This document shows, piece after piece, positions 48,701 to 61,959 of a DNA stretch of 64,000 nt. The translations under genes were made by a program, and so were the position numbers. The stretch spans positions 14,075,822 through 14,139,821 of the forward strand of contig NC_058055.1 of the NCBI RefSeq assembly GCF_020085105.1, read 5' to 3'. Numbering within the stretch: position 1 is the stretch's first letter; each line of letters opens with the position of its first letter. The notes under the pieces are model-generated. The model was not told the origin of the DNA. It ran no database searches and saw nothing but the letters and a program-made list of their open reading frames with translations. The stretch comes from Siniperca chuatsi. Its lineage: Eukaryota; Chordata; Actinopteri; Centrarchiformes; Sinipercidae.

Positions 48701-51162
48701 ACATCCCCAATGAAACACAGTTTAGAGATTAACATTTTGCCAAATTTTACTAATTTACAAGAATATTAAATGCAGTCCAATGCTGAGATGCAATGGGATC
48801 TAATACATGCTGTGCTCTTTTTAAGCAGCTTATCTCAGTATTTTTCAAAGCTTCATTTGGGCTGTACTACTCCAATCTGTCCAAAAGATTGTGCTCTCAC
48901 CCCATGACATGATTCAGACATGCTGCTGAGACTTTGCTGAATGTGTTTGTTCTTGTGGTTTGAAAATAGAGCAGGAAGTGACTTCTGATGTCTGAGTTTT
49001 TTTCTTTTAGTCAAATTTTCATGAGAAACACGTATACAGGATGAGAAAGAAGACAACCGGAGATGATCTTCCTACTTAAGCACAGCCCACTCACAGCACT
49101 ATACCAAGCTATATCACCAGTGGGGGCAGACAACATGCAGTCTGGTTGTTTTACAATTTAAAACAGTGAATACTGTTTTAGTTCAGTGTTAACCTTAAAT
49201 CCCACGGGGCAATTGATTTGCAGCAAATAATTGAGTTTCAATCTTAAAATTCTGTAGTTCCAAATGTATTCACAGTTACTGGTATGTTCTCATAACATGG
49301 CTGACAGCTTCAAAATCCTTTGAATCTCTCCCTTTTTCCTTTCAGCTAATTAAAAATTAAAATTGAGCAAGCTACAGTATAATAACAAAAGTCAAGTATC
49401 AGCTCTCTGGTCCAGTGCAGTTTATTAAGTCATTCAGTCTCTTGGGCCCTCTAGTAGATTGTTAATCCAGCCCTGAGGAAATGCTGAAATTGAGTGCTCC
49501 ACAAAGAGAGAAATAGCTGCAAATAAATGTAGAAGCTCACCTGTCCTTAAGCTTGTGGTTGCTGTTAGCACTGTGACGATAAACTCTTTATGCAGACTTT
49601 TGTTTCCCGTGTTGACCGTCAGTGCATAAACCCCTGCGTGGGCATCTGTCACCCACCACAGCTCCAGAGATTCTTTCTCTGACACCAGCTTCCTGTTCTA
49701 CATGTAAAACAAGATTATGCAGCATATAAAAACCTTTCATATTGAAAAGATGTATTTGTGTTGTAGATTTTGATGTCAGAGGTAATCAAATGATCTTGAT
49801 GTTGGATGTATGGAGTAAAATTGACTGGAATGGCAGAAATGGACTGTTTTCCCTTACCATGGTCCACCTGTACTCTGCATTAGGGAACGCTCTGCAGTGA
49901 ATGGTCACATTTTCTCCAGCATGGACCTCAACAGTGCTGCCCACATCACACATTATTTCAACATCAACATCTAATAGAGAGAAAATATGAGATTCATTTG
50001 GATTGACAACGCAAGACTGCTTATGTAAAACATCTGCTGTAAAATTAATACAGCAAATGACTGCTATCAGCAAAATATTACTGACTACTGTAACTCAGAT
50101 GCAATACACATAAACACCTTCTTTAATCCTCCTCTGCCTCTATTGTGATCATAACATCCCTTTAGTTCACTTACAGGTGAAAAGAAGGTAAGGGTGTATT
50201 GGGTGTATTGTACCTGCGCCATTGGACAACTACATAAATGATGGGGGGGGGGAGGATAGGCCAAACAGAGGGATGAAAGTAAATGTCTCGTGGCAAACAA
50301 AGCTCTTAGATGTGTTGTTGTAATTATTACATACATTGGCTCAGAAGTAAATAACTGCTGAGATTGGCAGAGGAGCAGCACTCTGATGCAAGCAGGAGTA
50401 ACATGAAATATATGTAATGGACAATAAGTTACTGCTCCTCTTTATCCAAATATTAAATCCTGTGAAGACTGCAACGTCTGGTTGAGGTATGCAGGTATGG
50501 CTTTGCATGTACTTGCCTTCGTCTTACCTTTGATCCTTAGCTCTGTGTCTCTCCTGATGGAGCCCAGAGGAAAGGTTGTGAGGTCACAAGTATAGATACC
50601 ACTGTCCCATTTCGCCACACGAGAGAGGTGTAGATAGGAGCCCATCGACCTGTTCTCAATCTGGATGGTGACATTAGGCCAAAATTGATGGAGTCCATGC
50701 ACTTGGCTGTACACAGCCAGCTTTGTGTTTTCATTTTTGCTCTTACTCCATTCAATACTGACAATCTGGATATTAGTACTGTTTTTTACAGTACACGGTA
50801 AGGTAACGTTCTGGCCCACTACTGCTTCTATCTTTTCATGATGGAACACCTCAAAATCCTGGACTCCTGTCAAGCACATCAGATAGCATTGGAAGCAAGA
50901 AAAGTGAGGAGACAAAATCAGTTACACTTTGAAGTTGATATTACTGACTTCAGTCTGCTGGGATGCAGGCAGATAAAATCAGAGCATTATACTGAGGCAG
51001 CTTGTCACACCAAAAGCTAATACACATTTAAAACCCATGGTGAATAATGCATCTTTGCTGGTGTATTATTATGAGCAACAGCACATGTGGTTCAGGATTA
51101 CCTTGTATAATAGACGCGAGGAGCAGTAGAGAGAAGGCTGTTCCCAGTGCACTTCCAGCCAT
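45748..51162 (-). CDS. cd96: CD96 (TACTILE)-like Ig-superfamily receptor
   Basis: Seven exons join in frame to 468 residues: 51162-51102, 50866-50528, 49970-49858, 49697-49541, 47389-46904, 46194-46086 and 45889-45748. The signal peptide is MAGSALGTAFSLLLLASIIQG. A V-type Ig domain follows (TLPC to GIYTC) with IEWSKSKNENTKLAVYSQVHG and FPLGSI as in the CD96/CD226/TIGIT group that binds nectins. A second Ig-like unit has the first Cys (TIHCRAF) but AGVYALTV where the second Cys would be. A 162-residue Ser/Thr-rich stalk with many N-glycosylation sites, a membrane helix (about 394-413) and a tail follow. The tail contains PPPFKPPPPPIKYT (about 426-439), nearly as in human CD96, and this decides the call over CD226. 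In mammals CD96 is an NK/T-cell receptor for CD155. Confidence 0.9.
47621..48382. mobile_element. Fish MITE split by a later insertion, cd96 intron
   Basis: The left part (TATAGTTCCCCATGTTAGAA, then AGTTAGCTTAGCTTAGCAT, ACTGGAAACAGGGGC, TAGCCTGGCTTTATCC) and the right part (GAGTCTCCGCTGGTTGCC, TTTTACAGTTCGG, CCCAAAATTTTGAACTATTCC) are the two halves of a common fish element, with roughly inverted ends. Unrelated sequence sits between them. Confidence 0.6.
47936..48222 (+). mobile_element. SINE-like insertion nested in the MITE
   Basis: It begins with a CT array (47936-47957), continues with CTCATGGTGGGATTTGTTGG, GTACGGTCTAGACCTGCTCT and GCACTCTATAAATAAA, and ends in an ATTGA pentamer tail. 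The sequence resembles a dispersed fish retroposon 3' end. The target duplication could not be settled. Confidence 0.6.
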
Positions 51163-53690
51163 GTCTGAGCTCCCCAAACTCATTACGATCAATCAGGCCG
51201 AATCCATTGAGGGACTCAGCAAAGACAGAAATAGTAGACTGCAGACTGAGGTTAAAGAGTGGGGCAGAGACTGTGAGACAGAGAACAAGAAGACCTATCT
51301 TTTACAGGAAGCCACACAGAGAGACAAGAGTGAGTCATAGGTGGAGCGCTGAAGCTTTGCGGTGAAAACCTCTGGTGCAGATTTGCAACAGACCTTCAGT
51401 AAATCTTTGCAGTGTTCATCATTATATATTCTTTTAGTCAGGACTAACTGAAAAGATGCAGAGAACTGACTCATTTCATTTTGGTTTACATCACTGATGA
51501 TCGAAATCATCCAGGAAGAAAAGATACCAAGGGAGCACACACAAACAAAGACTGAAACATTAATTAACATTCTTTTGAATAAACTTCACTTTTATTATTA
51601 ATCCAAACATGCACAGGTTGAATTATAAATCAATTGAGGTTGAATTAAGATAATTATATAAATATGTGAACTGTATTTTTGTAATTAACTCAAAGTTTGA
51701 TTCTTTGCAGGCACATCCCAAACACATGAAGACACATACTGTAAACACCTGTCACATTTTTGTATCCATGATGTGCATGTATATACATTTATTTTAGCTC
51801 CATCTGTTGGTCAATACACACTCAACAGAAAATAAAACTTAATAAATCTTCTCATTCCCTCATTTGGGTTAACTTCTTTTCAAGGTGAGCCACTAAACAG
51901 AAGAAAGACGGTGCATTATGGCATTGATTAACTTGCATATATATAATAAAGATGATATGACTGAAAATTGTGGTAAATTGATTGCTTGATTTTATTCGGC
52001 CTTTAGATTACTGCCTTGTTTTGCCCTCTGTGCTTGTTAGTAATGTCTCAGAGCGGAACTTAACTTTAAAGCTTGCCACACTTGACACACGCAGGGATAA
52101 AGAGATTAAATGAAATATTACAGAAATAATTCTGCAAATTCTGGTAAATGTGATTTTATTACTCCAATTAAATAATTTGTTTACCCTATTCTTTAGAGAC
52201 AAGCAATATCATTCATGTAAGACATTGTGTCACAACACTGGATTTCCAATGCATAAATTCATTCTTCAAAGAATTTGTCTGCAGCTTTTAGAGAGGCTTC
52301 ATATAACTACATTCAATTAACACAGATCATAAGAAAATACTGGGAAATCTGTTTGAATCTTCTAACCAAAGGCTACATCTTTGTGCATATCTAATAGGCT
52401 AAGAAAGTGCTGACAATAAGGCAAATGTTTTTGTAAAAAATTGTTCTTCTGGGATTTTAGATAAACCTGTTGATGAATAGGTGGCAATGTTTTCAAGGGT
52501 TAGGGTAGCAATTTTCCAGTATCTAATTTCATTAGCTAATCCAAAAGAAAGAAATATTAGTATTACAGTTATTAGTGTCAATAAATGCTTGTCCACCTTT
52601 CATTCTTTTCATCTCTCCTTCACATATTAGGAGCTCTCCCCTTCATTTATTATGAATACTCCCTGTAGACCCCACAGTGTATTTAGATGATTGATACTTT
52701 TACAGTCATATTCTATGTATGACCTTCATAACCTAAATTTATAAATCATTTTATTGACTGCAATCCAAAGAGAGATTTCTATCAGTATTCTGTCAGTGTT
52801 TTATCAAAGTGTAAGGGGACCTTGCTGCATTGCTTCATTTGATAAGGGCAGCATCACTTCCCCCGGGGGACTCGTGGAAGTCCCAAGGATTTCTGTCAGA
52901 ATGTAATATCACCATGACGACTTCATTCAGTGGTCAAAGAAGATTGATGAGAACAAAATATAAGGCGTTTGGCTGATAAGTATTATTTTAGTTTGTAATC
53001 AATTCCTAATGTCCCAGACAGAAAAGTTAAATAGGAACTGTTCTCATTCACAATTAAATAATAATGAAGAAAATGAATTACTGGTCTTGGTAGGCTCTGC
53101 TTTCTGCTTTCTTGTGATGAGATGGAGAGAAAGTGCTGTGACCTACTGGTGCACTCTATCCCTCCTGCACACACCAATAGTTCCACACTGAGGTCACACC
53201 TGCTCTGAAAGTCTCCAGGGTCCTGGATACCCCTGTGACCTGCAGCAAATTGCACTTTTTGCAGCATATTGCGCCAGAACACTAATTGTCAACTCTGTGT
53301 GTGGATATTTGTGTGTGTGTGTGTGAGTGTGTGTGTGTGTGTGTGTGTGTCTGCTGACCTCAAAGGGGTTGTGTGACCAGTGTTAACACACATTCACACA
53401 TTCTGCACTGCTCATTTAGCCACATTCACTGCTCCGTTTAGCTGCGAGTGCGGTGTTATCTCTGTGAACAAGTTTGATTTTTAGAGGCAATGTATTATTA
53501 AAATCTGGGCATGTTGTACAGATTGTCTGACTACAAACCAGTCAGAGCCCTGAGAGAATGTTTAATGTACTGCTGCTAAATATAACAAAGAGTGTAACTT
53601 ATACTACTTTCTCACACTCACCTTCTAACAAAAGATAATGCTGATCATGGTGCACACTTTGGATCTGAAACGGTGAGAATGATCTTTTGT
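51163..53690. other. cd96 upstream and intergenic, no gene seen
   Basis: The cd96 promoter should lie just upstream of 51162. The rest is AT-rich with no exon recognised on either strand. A GT array lies at about 53309-53350. Confidence 0.4.
53309..53350. repeat. (GT)n microsatellite
   Basis: GT dinucleotides with one GA interruption. Confidence 0.9.
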
Positions 53691-53694
53691 AACA

Positions 53695-54190
53695 TTAAAG
53701 CAACATTATGCAATTATTTTACCTTAAAATAACAGCTTCAAAATCATTTTGATGGTACACTGACCTGTAATAGTGAGAATGGTGCCTCTTTCATTCCCAC
53801 TCCATGCCCCGACTGCTTGTTCTTGCACTGTGTAACTTGGGTTGAGTGGGTTACAATCTCCCGCAAGATGTGCGTAACGCTCTATGGCACTACGTCACAC
53901 ACCACCAACCATACTGGGTGGTGGTAAGAAGAAGCTAGCTCTGTATTCTCAGTACGGACATCATGGCAGAGGCGAAGAGACTGAAGAGGACGCTGATGGA
54001 GGATGCTAAGAAGAGAAAAAGAAAGAGTGACCGACAAGGCCGGACAAGAGTAAGTCTCAGACTGGTTTTTAGTCGTTGGCGAGAGCTTCACGAAATAAAA
54101 GGCTGCAAGACAGACACCGGTCTTCTTGCTGTTGGACTAGTAAGTAATATCAGCTGGCTTTCTATGTCTTGTGTTGTTGCTTTTGCTTGA
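53695..54190 (+). mobile_element. Candidate dispersed repeat with small basic ORF
   Basis: The block from AAAGCAACATTATGCAATTA to GTGGTGGTAAGAAG resembles a repeat I have seen in fish genomes. Directly after it, an ATG at 53963 opens MAEAKRLKRTLMEDAKKRKR, then RTRVSLRLVFSRWRELHEIKGCKTDTGLL. The RTRV...F.RWREL...KG.KTD pattern recurs in predicted fish proteins linked to transposons. The frame stops at 54190. Family and ends are unresolved. Confidence 0.35.
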
Positions 54191-54449
54191 TGTTTGGAGA
54201 GTCATATTTGTGTAAAATCCTGTAGTATTACTACCCTGTCAGTTGACATGGTTCTTTGGCTTCTGACATTGTCTTTGCCAGTGGCATAAAAGTGAATTGC
54301 ACTGCATTATAGGGCTTTAAAGAATTTCTATTTCTATTAACAATTTATGCTCTACGTTCAAATATCTCTGCAAGCAAGAAGAGTAGCAATTGAGAGACCA
54401 GACATCCCAATTAAATTGTGACAGTGCCAGTTTTGAAATGTCTGTCCTG

Positions 54450-55060
54450 TAGCCCTTTTCTATACACATGTGCTGGCTTGGCTCGAGCTGGTCTGACTTG
54501 GTGCGTCAGCCCAGCACGGCAAGGATTTGCATCTCCATTACAATAGGGCCAAGGTGTGTCTTGAGCATGCGAGCCAGAGAGAGAGAGAGCAGCGGTGGTC
54601 GAGCAAGCACGAAAGTAAATGAAGAGAAGGAGCGGCATTAGCGAGAACAAAGCAGTGAATCAGAGAAATATAACGTTATTTTCTGATTGTTTCACGGCAG
54701 TTACATTCTAAAGCACAAATAAACACGGCCACAACCCTGCGGGAAGGAGCCACATTGCTGGATTTTGTGCAGCCGCAGCCCACACTTCGTCCTGTCCCCG
54801 GCCTATCTGCTGTCTGCTCTGTGTGAGTGTGTCTAGCTCAGCCACGCCCTCAGTCAAACAGACACACAGCCCTGCAGTCGATGAAGCCCATCTGATGTCA
54901 CCGCAACACGCTCGGAACCGGTCAGGTGCGCTTTGTCCAGACTCCTGAGAAGGTCCATCTCAGGCACGGCTCTGTGTTTTTTAACTGGTAATGGAAATGC
55001 AAATCAATGCGGCATGGTTTAACTCCGCGCAGCCAATAGTGCACATGGAAAAGCCCTTCT
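54450..55060. mobile_element. MITE with long imperfect inverted ends
   Basis: The left end (AGCCCTTTTCTATACACATG, later GGATTTGCATCTCCATTAC at 54524-54542) pairs with the right end (GTAATGGAAATGCAAATC at 54988-55005, later GTGCACATGGAAAAGCCCTT at 55039-55058). Both outer and inner blocks are inverted copies. The interior is unique and non-coding. Confidence 0.6.
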
Positions 55061-56460
55061 GGTGTTCTATATTTTGAAAGCTCAGCTATTTATCTATCTC
55101 ATGCATGTATAACAATTATGTTAAATTATGAATTGGTTTGTAGAAATTAAGGCATATTGTAATGGTGTCATTTTTTAGACCATTGAACAACACTACGAGT
55201 CTACAGCCATGTTGGTGGCACTGTGAGGCTGTACTTTGGCTAATTAGCTAAATGCATCATTATGCTGATATTTAGCAGGCAACATTGACCATGTTCACCA
55301 TCTTAGTTTAATTAGCACTAAACAGAAAGTGCAGCTGAGGCTGATGGTAGTTTAGCAAATAATTGGTCATAAATCAAAGTATTGGACACATTTAAATGTT
55401 GACCTGATGGTGGCGCAAATTGGAATGTCAGGGGATTGACAAAGGCATTAGGCTTCATCCTCTGGAGACCATGAATGTCTGTACAAAATGTCATGGCAAT
55501 CCATCCAATTGTTGTTTACTAAAAACCATCCCTAGAGCCAGATTGCTAGTGTGGCTAAAAAGGTTTTGCTTTTAACCCTTTAACTCCTACCTTTTGACAA
55601 GTGATGCTACACAAAATTTTTAACTAAAGTTCTGGGAACAATGACAGAAAGACCAACATCACCATCCTTGATGTCAAAAGAAGGCATTTGGTGGAGGGCA
55701 GACTGAAGGCAAATTGCCTTAGTTAGGCACAAAATGTGTTTGTTTTTTTATTATTGCACTTATTTTGGGGGAAGGCACTGACTCATCCAGAAAATGACAC
55801 ATTTACAGCAATTGTTTTCACCTATTTCACCTTTCCTTAATTGTTCTTTTTATGTGTGTCTCCTGTTTTCCCCATTACCCCCAATATATGAACAAAAGTT
55901 CAGTGTTTCTGTTGAAGAATAAATGGATGGGTACAAATAACAAGCACAGCAATCACTGAGCAACTTAAAACTCTGAACAACTTTCTGAAAGTATGAAATT
56001 TTAGAGACTGTCGGGAGTGGGAGTGAGTGAGGGAGGGAGAGACAAATTGAGAGAGCCATTGTGGTGGATAAAAATGAGTTTTAAAACTTGTCAGGACTGA
56101 ACACAATGGGCCACAGAATTAACGGTTTAAGATGGTGAATAGTGTATGGGGGTGTAAGGTGGGATAGAAAAAACAGAAATAGTGACAGTTTATTCATTAC
56201 TCATTCACTCACCCATCTTGTAAAAAAAAATTACACAATGAGAAGCAACACCAGAAACTGTAATGAACTGTAACAGTAAAATAACAACTGAACTAATTAT
56301 GACCAAGGAGACAACATACTATTCAAATTCTTATACTCATGGTTGCACTTTTTTAAATATCTAGTCAGCCTCTAGTTATTCAGAGACACTAAAATATTGA
56401 ACCTAATATTTTTGTGTGATGTCATTCTGGTGAACAAAATTCAGAGAATGTGATTCTAAT
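55061..56460. other. Intergenic, no gene seen
   Basis: AT-rich single-copy-looking DNA with no supported exon, RNA gene or repeat boundary on either strand. Confidence 0.35.
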
Positions 56461-56481
56461 TATAATAGACCATGAAAGATA

Positions 56482-56482
56482 C

Positions 56483-56549
<67 letters not shown>

Positions 56550-56619
56550 CATATATATATATTCAATATATACATATATATATATATATATTCAATATAT
56601 ATATATATATATATATATT

Positions 56620-56697
<78 letters not shown>
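56482..56697. repeat. Long (AT)n array
   Basis: About 215 bases of AT dinucleotides with regular TATACATA and ATATTCAATATA interruptions. It abuts the damaged left end of a Tc1 transposon. Confidence 0.9.
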
Positions 56698-58199
<1,502 letters not shown>

Positions 58200-61100
58200 A
58201 TAGTTGTGTTATTTATTTATATATAATAAAGAGAGAATAAAAACAAAACAAGAATAACTAACAAAATTAACAGTAACCACATCCAATGAATTTTCAATAA
58301 ACATAAATAAATGTTGTATATCTGAAATGGAGTAGGAAGAAGTAAAATACTTATCTGGTCCAACCCCTTTTCAATACTTAATCAATGAACTTAATATTTA
58401 TCATGAATAGTCCAACTATCCACCCCAGTGTCTATCATACACAATTTAAATAAATTACCTCTATGTACATCCTCTTTATACATCCATAATCAACCTCTAT
58501 GTTCATCCTCTATATACATACATATATCCATCTATATTCATACTCTTTATACAAACATAATCAGCGTGTAGTTGCCCATCTGGCATGTCCCAACACTCAC
58601 AGAGAGAAAACAAAAAGGGCGAAAAAATAGGAATAAAAGCATTCATGTTTTCTTCCAGGTGAGTTTTAATTTTACCATGCACTCTAAACACAAGGTACAC
58701 ATAAACATGAATGCTTCTAGTCCCATTTAGAACTTTGGGTGCACTTCAGCCTCTTGTGGCCGAAATTAGTATTACAACAGCAAAAAATTTCACCTGCCAA
58801 AACTTTTTCTTTACCTGTTTTCACAGATGAAAAAAAGTAACTTAGAAAAATTATCCTGGCAAAAAGTCATAAACACAGGTGAGAAAACAATTTAGATCAG
58901 ACTTACAAAATGGATCACCAGAATTGTTTTTCTCACTTGCCTCTCGGGGCTTCTGTAATTCTGTAATCCAAATAGCATAACTTTGTTTCAAATTTAATGA
59001 TAACTAGTGCAGTACACATTCGGGGCGTGGCCGTTAGGATTGCTTGGCCGATTGCTTGGCTTCTGGTATTGTTGCCATATCCTCAATAATAATATTAAAC
59101 TTATTTTTAGATATTTTATAATTGTCAAAGAAAGGAGAGGCTGAAAAGGAGAAGCTAACTGACTAAGCAAATCAAATAGCTAATAGGAAAAGCAAATGGG
59201 AAAGGAAATTGCCCTTTTAAATGCCTGATTAAAATCTGTATTCTTAATTCAGTTTGTGAGTAATTTATTTCGCTTTTTAAACTGCATTTTCAAATATATT
59301 TTTAAATTCCATTATTTATTTAGGAATTCATTAATGTATTTTAAATTATGTACTTATTGACTGTTTTATGTTGTTTTTGTAAATCCCTTGTTTAATTTGA
59401 ACTATTTATTAATGGATTAGTATTTCATTTGTAAATGATTTTTATAATTCCTCTTTTTATTGCCCATTAAAATCTCAAATAATTAATTACTTAATAATTT
59501 AGTCTATTGATTTCTAGATTAATAAATTAATTTGTAAATCAATGTATTAATGTCTATTCTTATTGTACAATTAGTAATTCATTAATGAAATGCTTTATTA
59601 CTATTTTCGTAACACTTGTGGTCCTCCATAATTGTCTTCCATAATATTTGAAGATATATTATCAGAGTGGTGCAGTATGATGTTATTCTGCTTGGTCTAA
59701 TGCTCATACGATATAGACTCATACTATACATTGCACTGGTAGAGAAGCCCTATTTTTGTGAATCAAGAAACAGAGTGCAATGTGTAGACAAGTGTGCAGT
59801 GTGCAGTGTGCATAAGATGTGGCAGTGAACTTTTGATATATGTTCGGGGTCGGAGGCATGAAGTGTGCACTGCACTTGAAAGGAGGGTGGGATTAGGGGG
59901 AATACATTATTATACATTATCATCATATATCATCAGTGGGTTTGTTGGATGTTATCAGTTATGGCCAATCATATGAGCTCCTCTGCCCCCTTCAAAATAA
60001 GTAATCACTGAGGACAAACAAAAAAAAAGGAACAAAGTCTCTGGTAATGACAATGACTGCTTAAATAGTTTACACAACAAAAAGACATGTATGTAATTGG
60101 GTGGACAACTTCATTTCAGTTTGAGGTCACTCCCTTTATTACTGCATACTCTTGTGCTTTCACAATGGCTCCCTCTACCTATACTTAGAAATGCACTATT
60201 GGTTGTCTCAGAGCAAATCAGTGTTCTTTAAAAGCCATCAAAATGCAATCTTAGAGCCTTTAATCCCTATTTATCCCCTGGATATGAATACAATATCTCT
60301 ATCATACAAAGCATAGAGGGTGAATAAAAGTGAATGTGATGGAAATGTAGAATTATGAATGCAAAATGTTTTTTCCCACTTGCTGTTCTGCACAGCAAAA
60401 GAAATGGCATCCAGCCACTTTCCTCCAGTGGTGAATAGTTTATTTGTGGTATATCTAAAATTGTTTTTTGAGCTTATAAAGCCACTAAAACAATAGCTGC
60501 AAGTCAGATTTCCTCTATGTGAAAGGCGTTAATTCTCTTTTTTATCCTAATTCTGTTTATTTCAGTTTACTCCCTCTGGTGTGTCAGACATGCTTCTCTT
60601 TTTACTGTCTCATACATTTACACCGATCTCTCTGACAGCTTAGCTTTTGCAAATGTGTTGGGTTGGAATTACTGGAGTTTGTTAGTTTTTGCTGAACAGA
60701 ACCTTTACTCTGTTGTCTCAGGGCTTCTTGCTTGAATGTAAGTCCCCTGGGAATCTGATTAATTGCACTGAGGAAGCACTAACCCAACAGATGAGAACCT
60801 CAGGCTCTAACAGGCTCATTCCTATTGTGATAGACACAGCTCCATCCCATGTTTGACCCCTTACTCCAACTTGTATTTTTCCATGTCTTTCCCTTCAGCA
60901 GTCTGTTGCTGTCTCTTTCTTGAACGTCATCAATTGATTAAGGTTAAATGTGCCTCCACTCCCAAGAGACAGTCCTACCACATGTGGAATTCCTTAGTAG
61001 CCACAATTTATTATCATTGAACCTGGGCCTGTGTTCTGACCATTTGATCTGCTCCCTCAGGACCAGCTACCAGTGTAATACAACTGCTTTTAAGCTAATC

Positions 61101-61959
61101 TTGTCAGGTGCATGGGAAATATCAACCAGGCTTAAAGCTCCACTATTTTCTTATTAGCAACAAATAATGTGTAAGGTGAAATGAGTCACTCAATAGCCAG
61201 GTTTCCATCCAAATGTAGGGTAAATTTGAACCAAATTTTGAGAAAATGCAAATTAATTAGCGATTGCAGAAGAAGAAAATGCAACAAGATGACTGAAATC
61301 AGTGCCAGTCAAACCTCAAACAGTGAAAAACAATGTAGAAAACATTAGTTTGCTCATCACGCCACACAGATCTGATGTTTTTGCCTGCCTCTATTTTTCA
61401 TCTCTTCAGTGGAGCGGAAGCTTCAGTGGATGTTTAAGTCACATGCTTCCTGTACGTCATGATTTATTTGCTAAGTCTGTTTCCATTGCAATTTGTCACA
61501 TTTTGCCTTTATTGATACACCAACTTCCACCTCAGCCAAGCGCTAAAACTTTTTTGCAATGTTTTGAGATTTTTTTTTTGCATTTCCACTCAGGTTTTTT
61601 TATGCACATATTGAAAAAGAGCATAAAAACTTACTTTCTAGTTTGTCAAGATATGCTGTTGTTGTGATGTTTGCTATAGTAGCAGGAGAGTTGTGAGTAT
61701 CGCTGTCTGGAGCTGGTGTGTTGACTCTGGGAAAGGTCTCGTCCTCTCTGGCTGTTAGCTTCGCAGCAGCAACTGTAGAGACAGTTTGATAACCCACAAC
61801 CTAGCTAACGTTAGTTATATTACTTGCTGTGTCGTTGTTTGCTCTATATCATGGTATTTGCCATTGTATTGGATTTCTCCAGAATCGCATAGCCCACCTT
61901 TTTAAGGAATGATTCAAATCAGCCCCTTAGTCAGCAGCAGCGCCTCAGCAGCAGCGTGT
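58200..61959. other. Intergenic, no gene seen
   Basis: Very AT-rich, especially 59.1-59.7 kb. No supported exon. The stretch starting CCAGGTTTCCATCCAAA at 61199 resembles the start of a dispersed fish MITE, but a matching right end was not found. Confidence 0.35.

Noticed and set aside
61199-61640. Possible MITE starting CCAGGTTTCCATCCAAA
   Set aside because: No matching inverted right end could be located.
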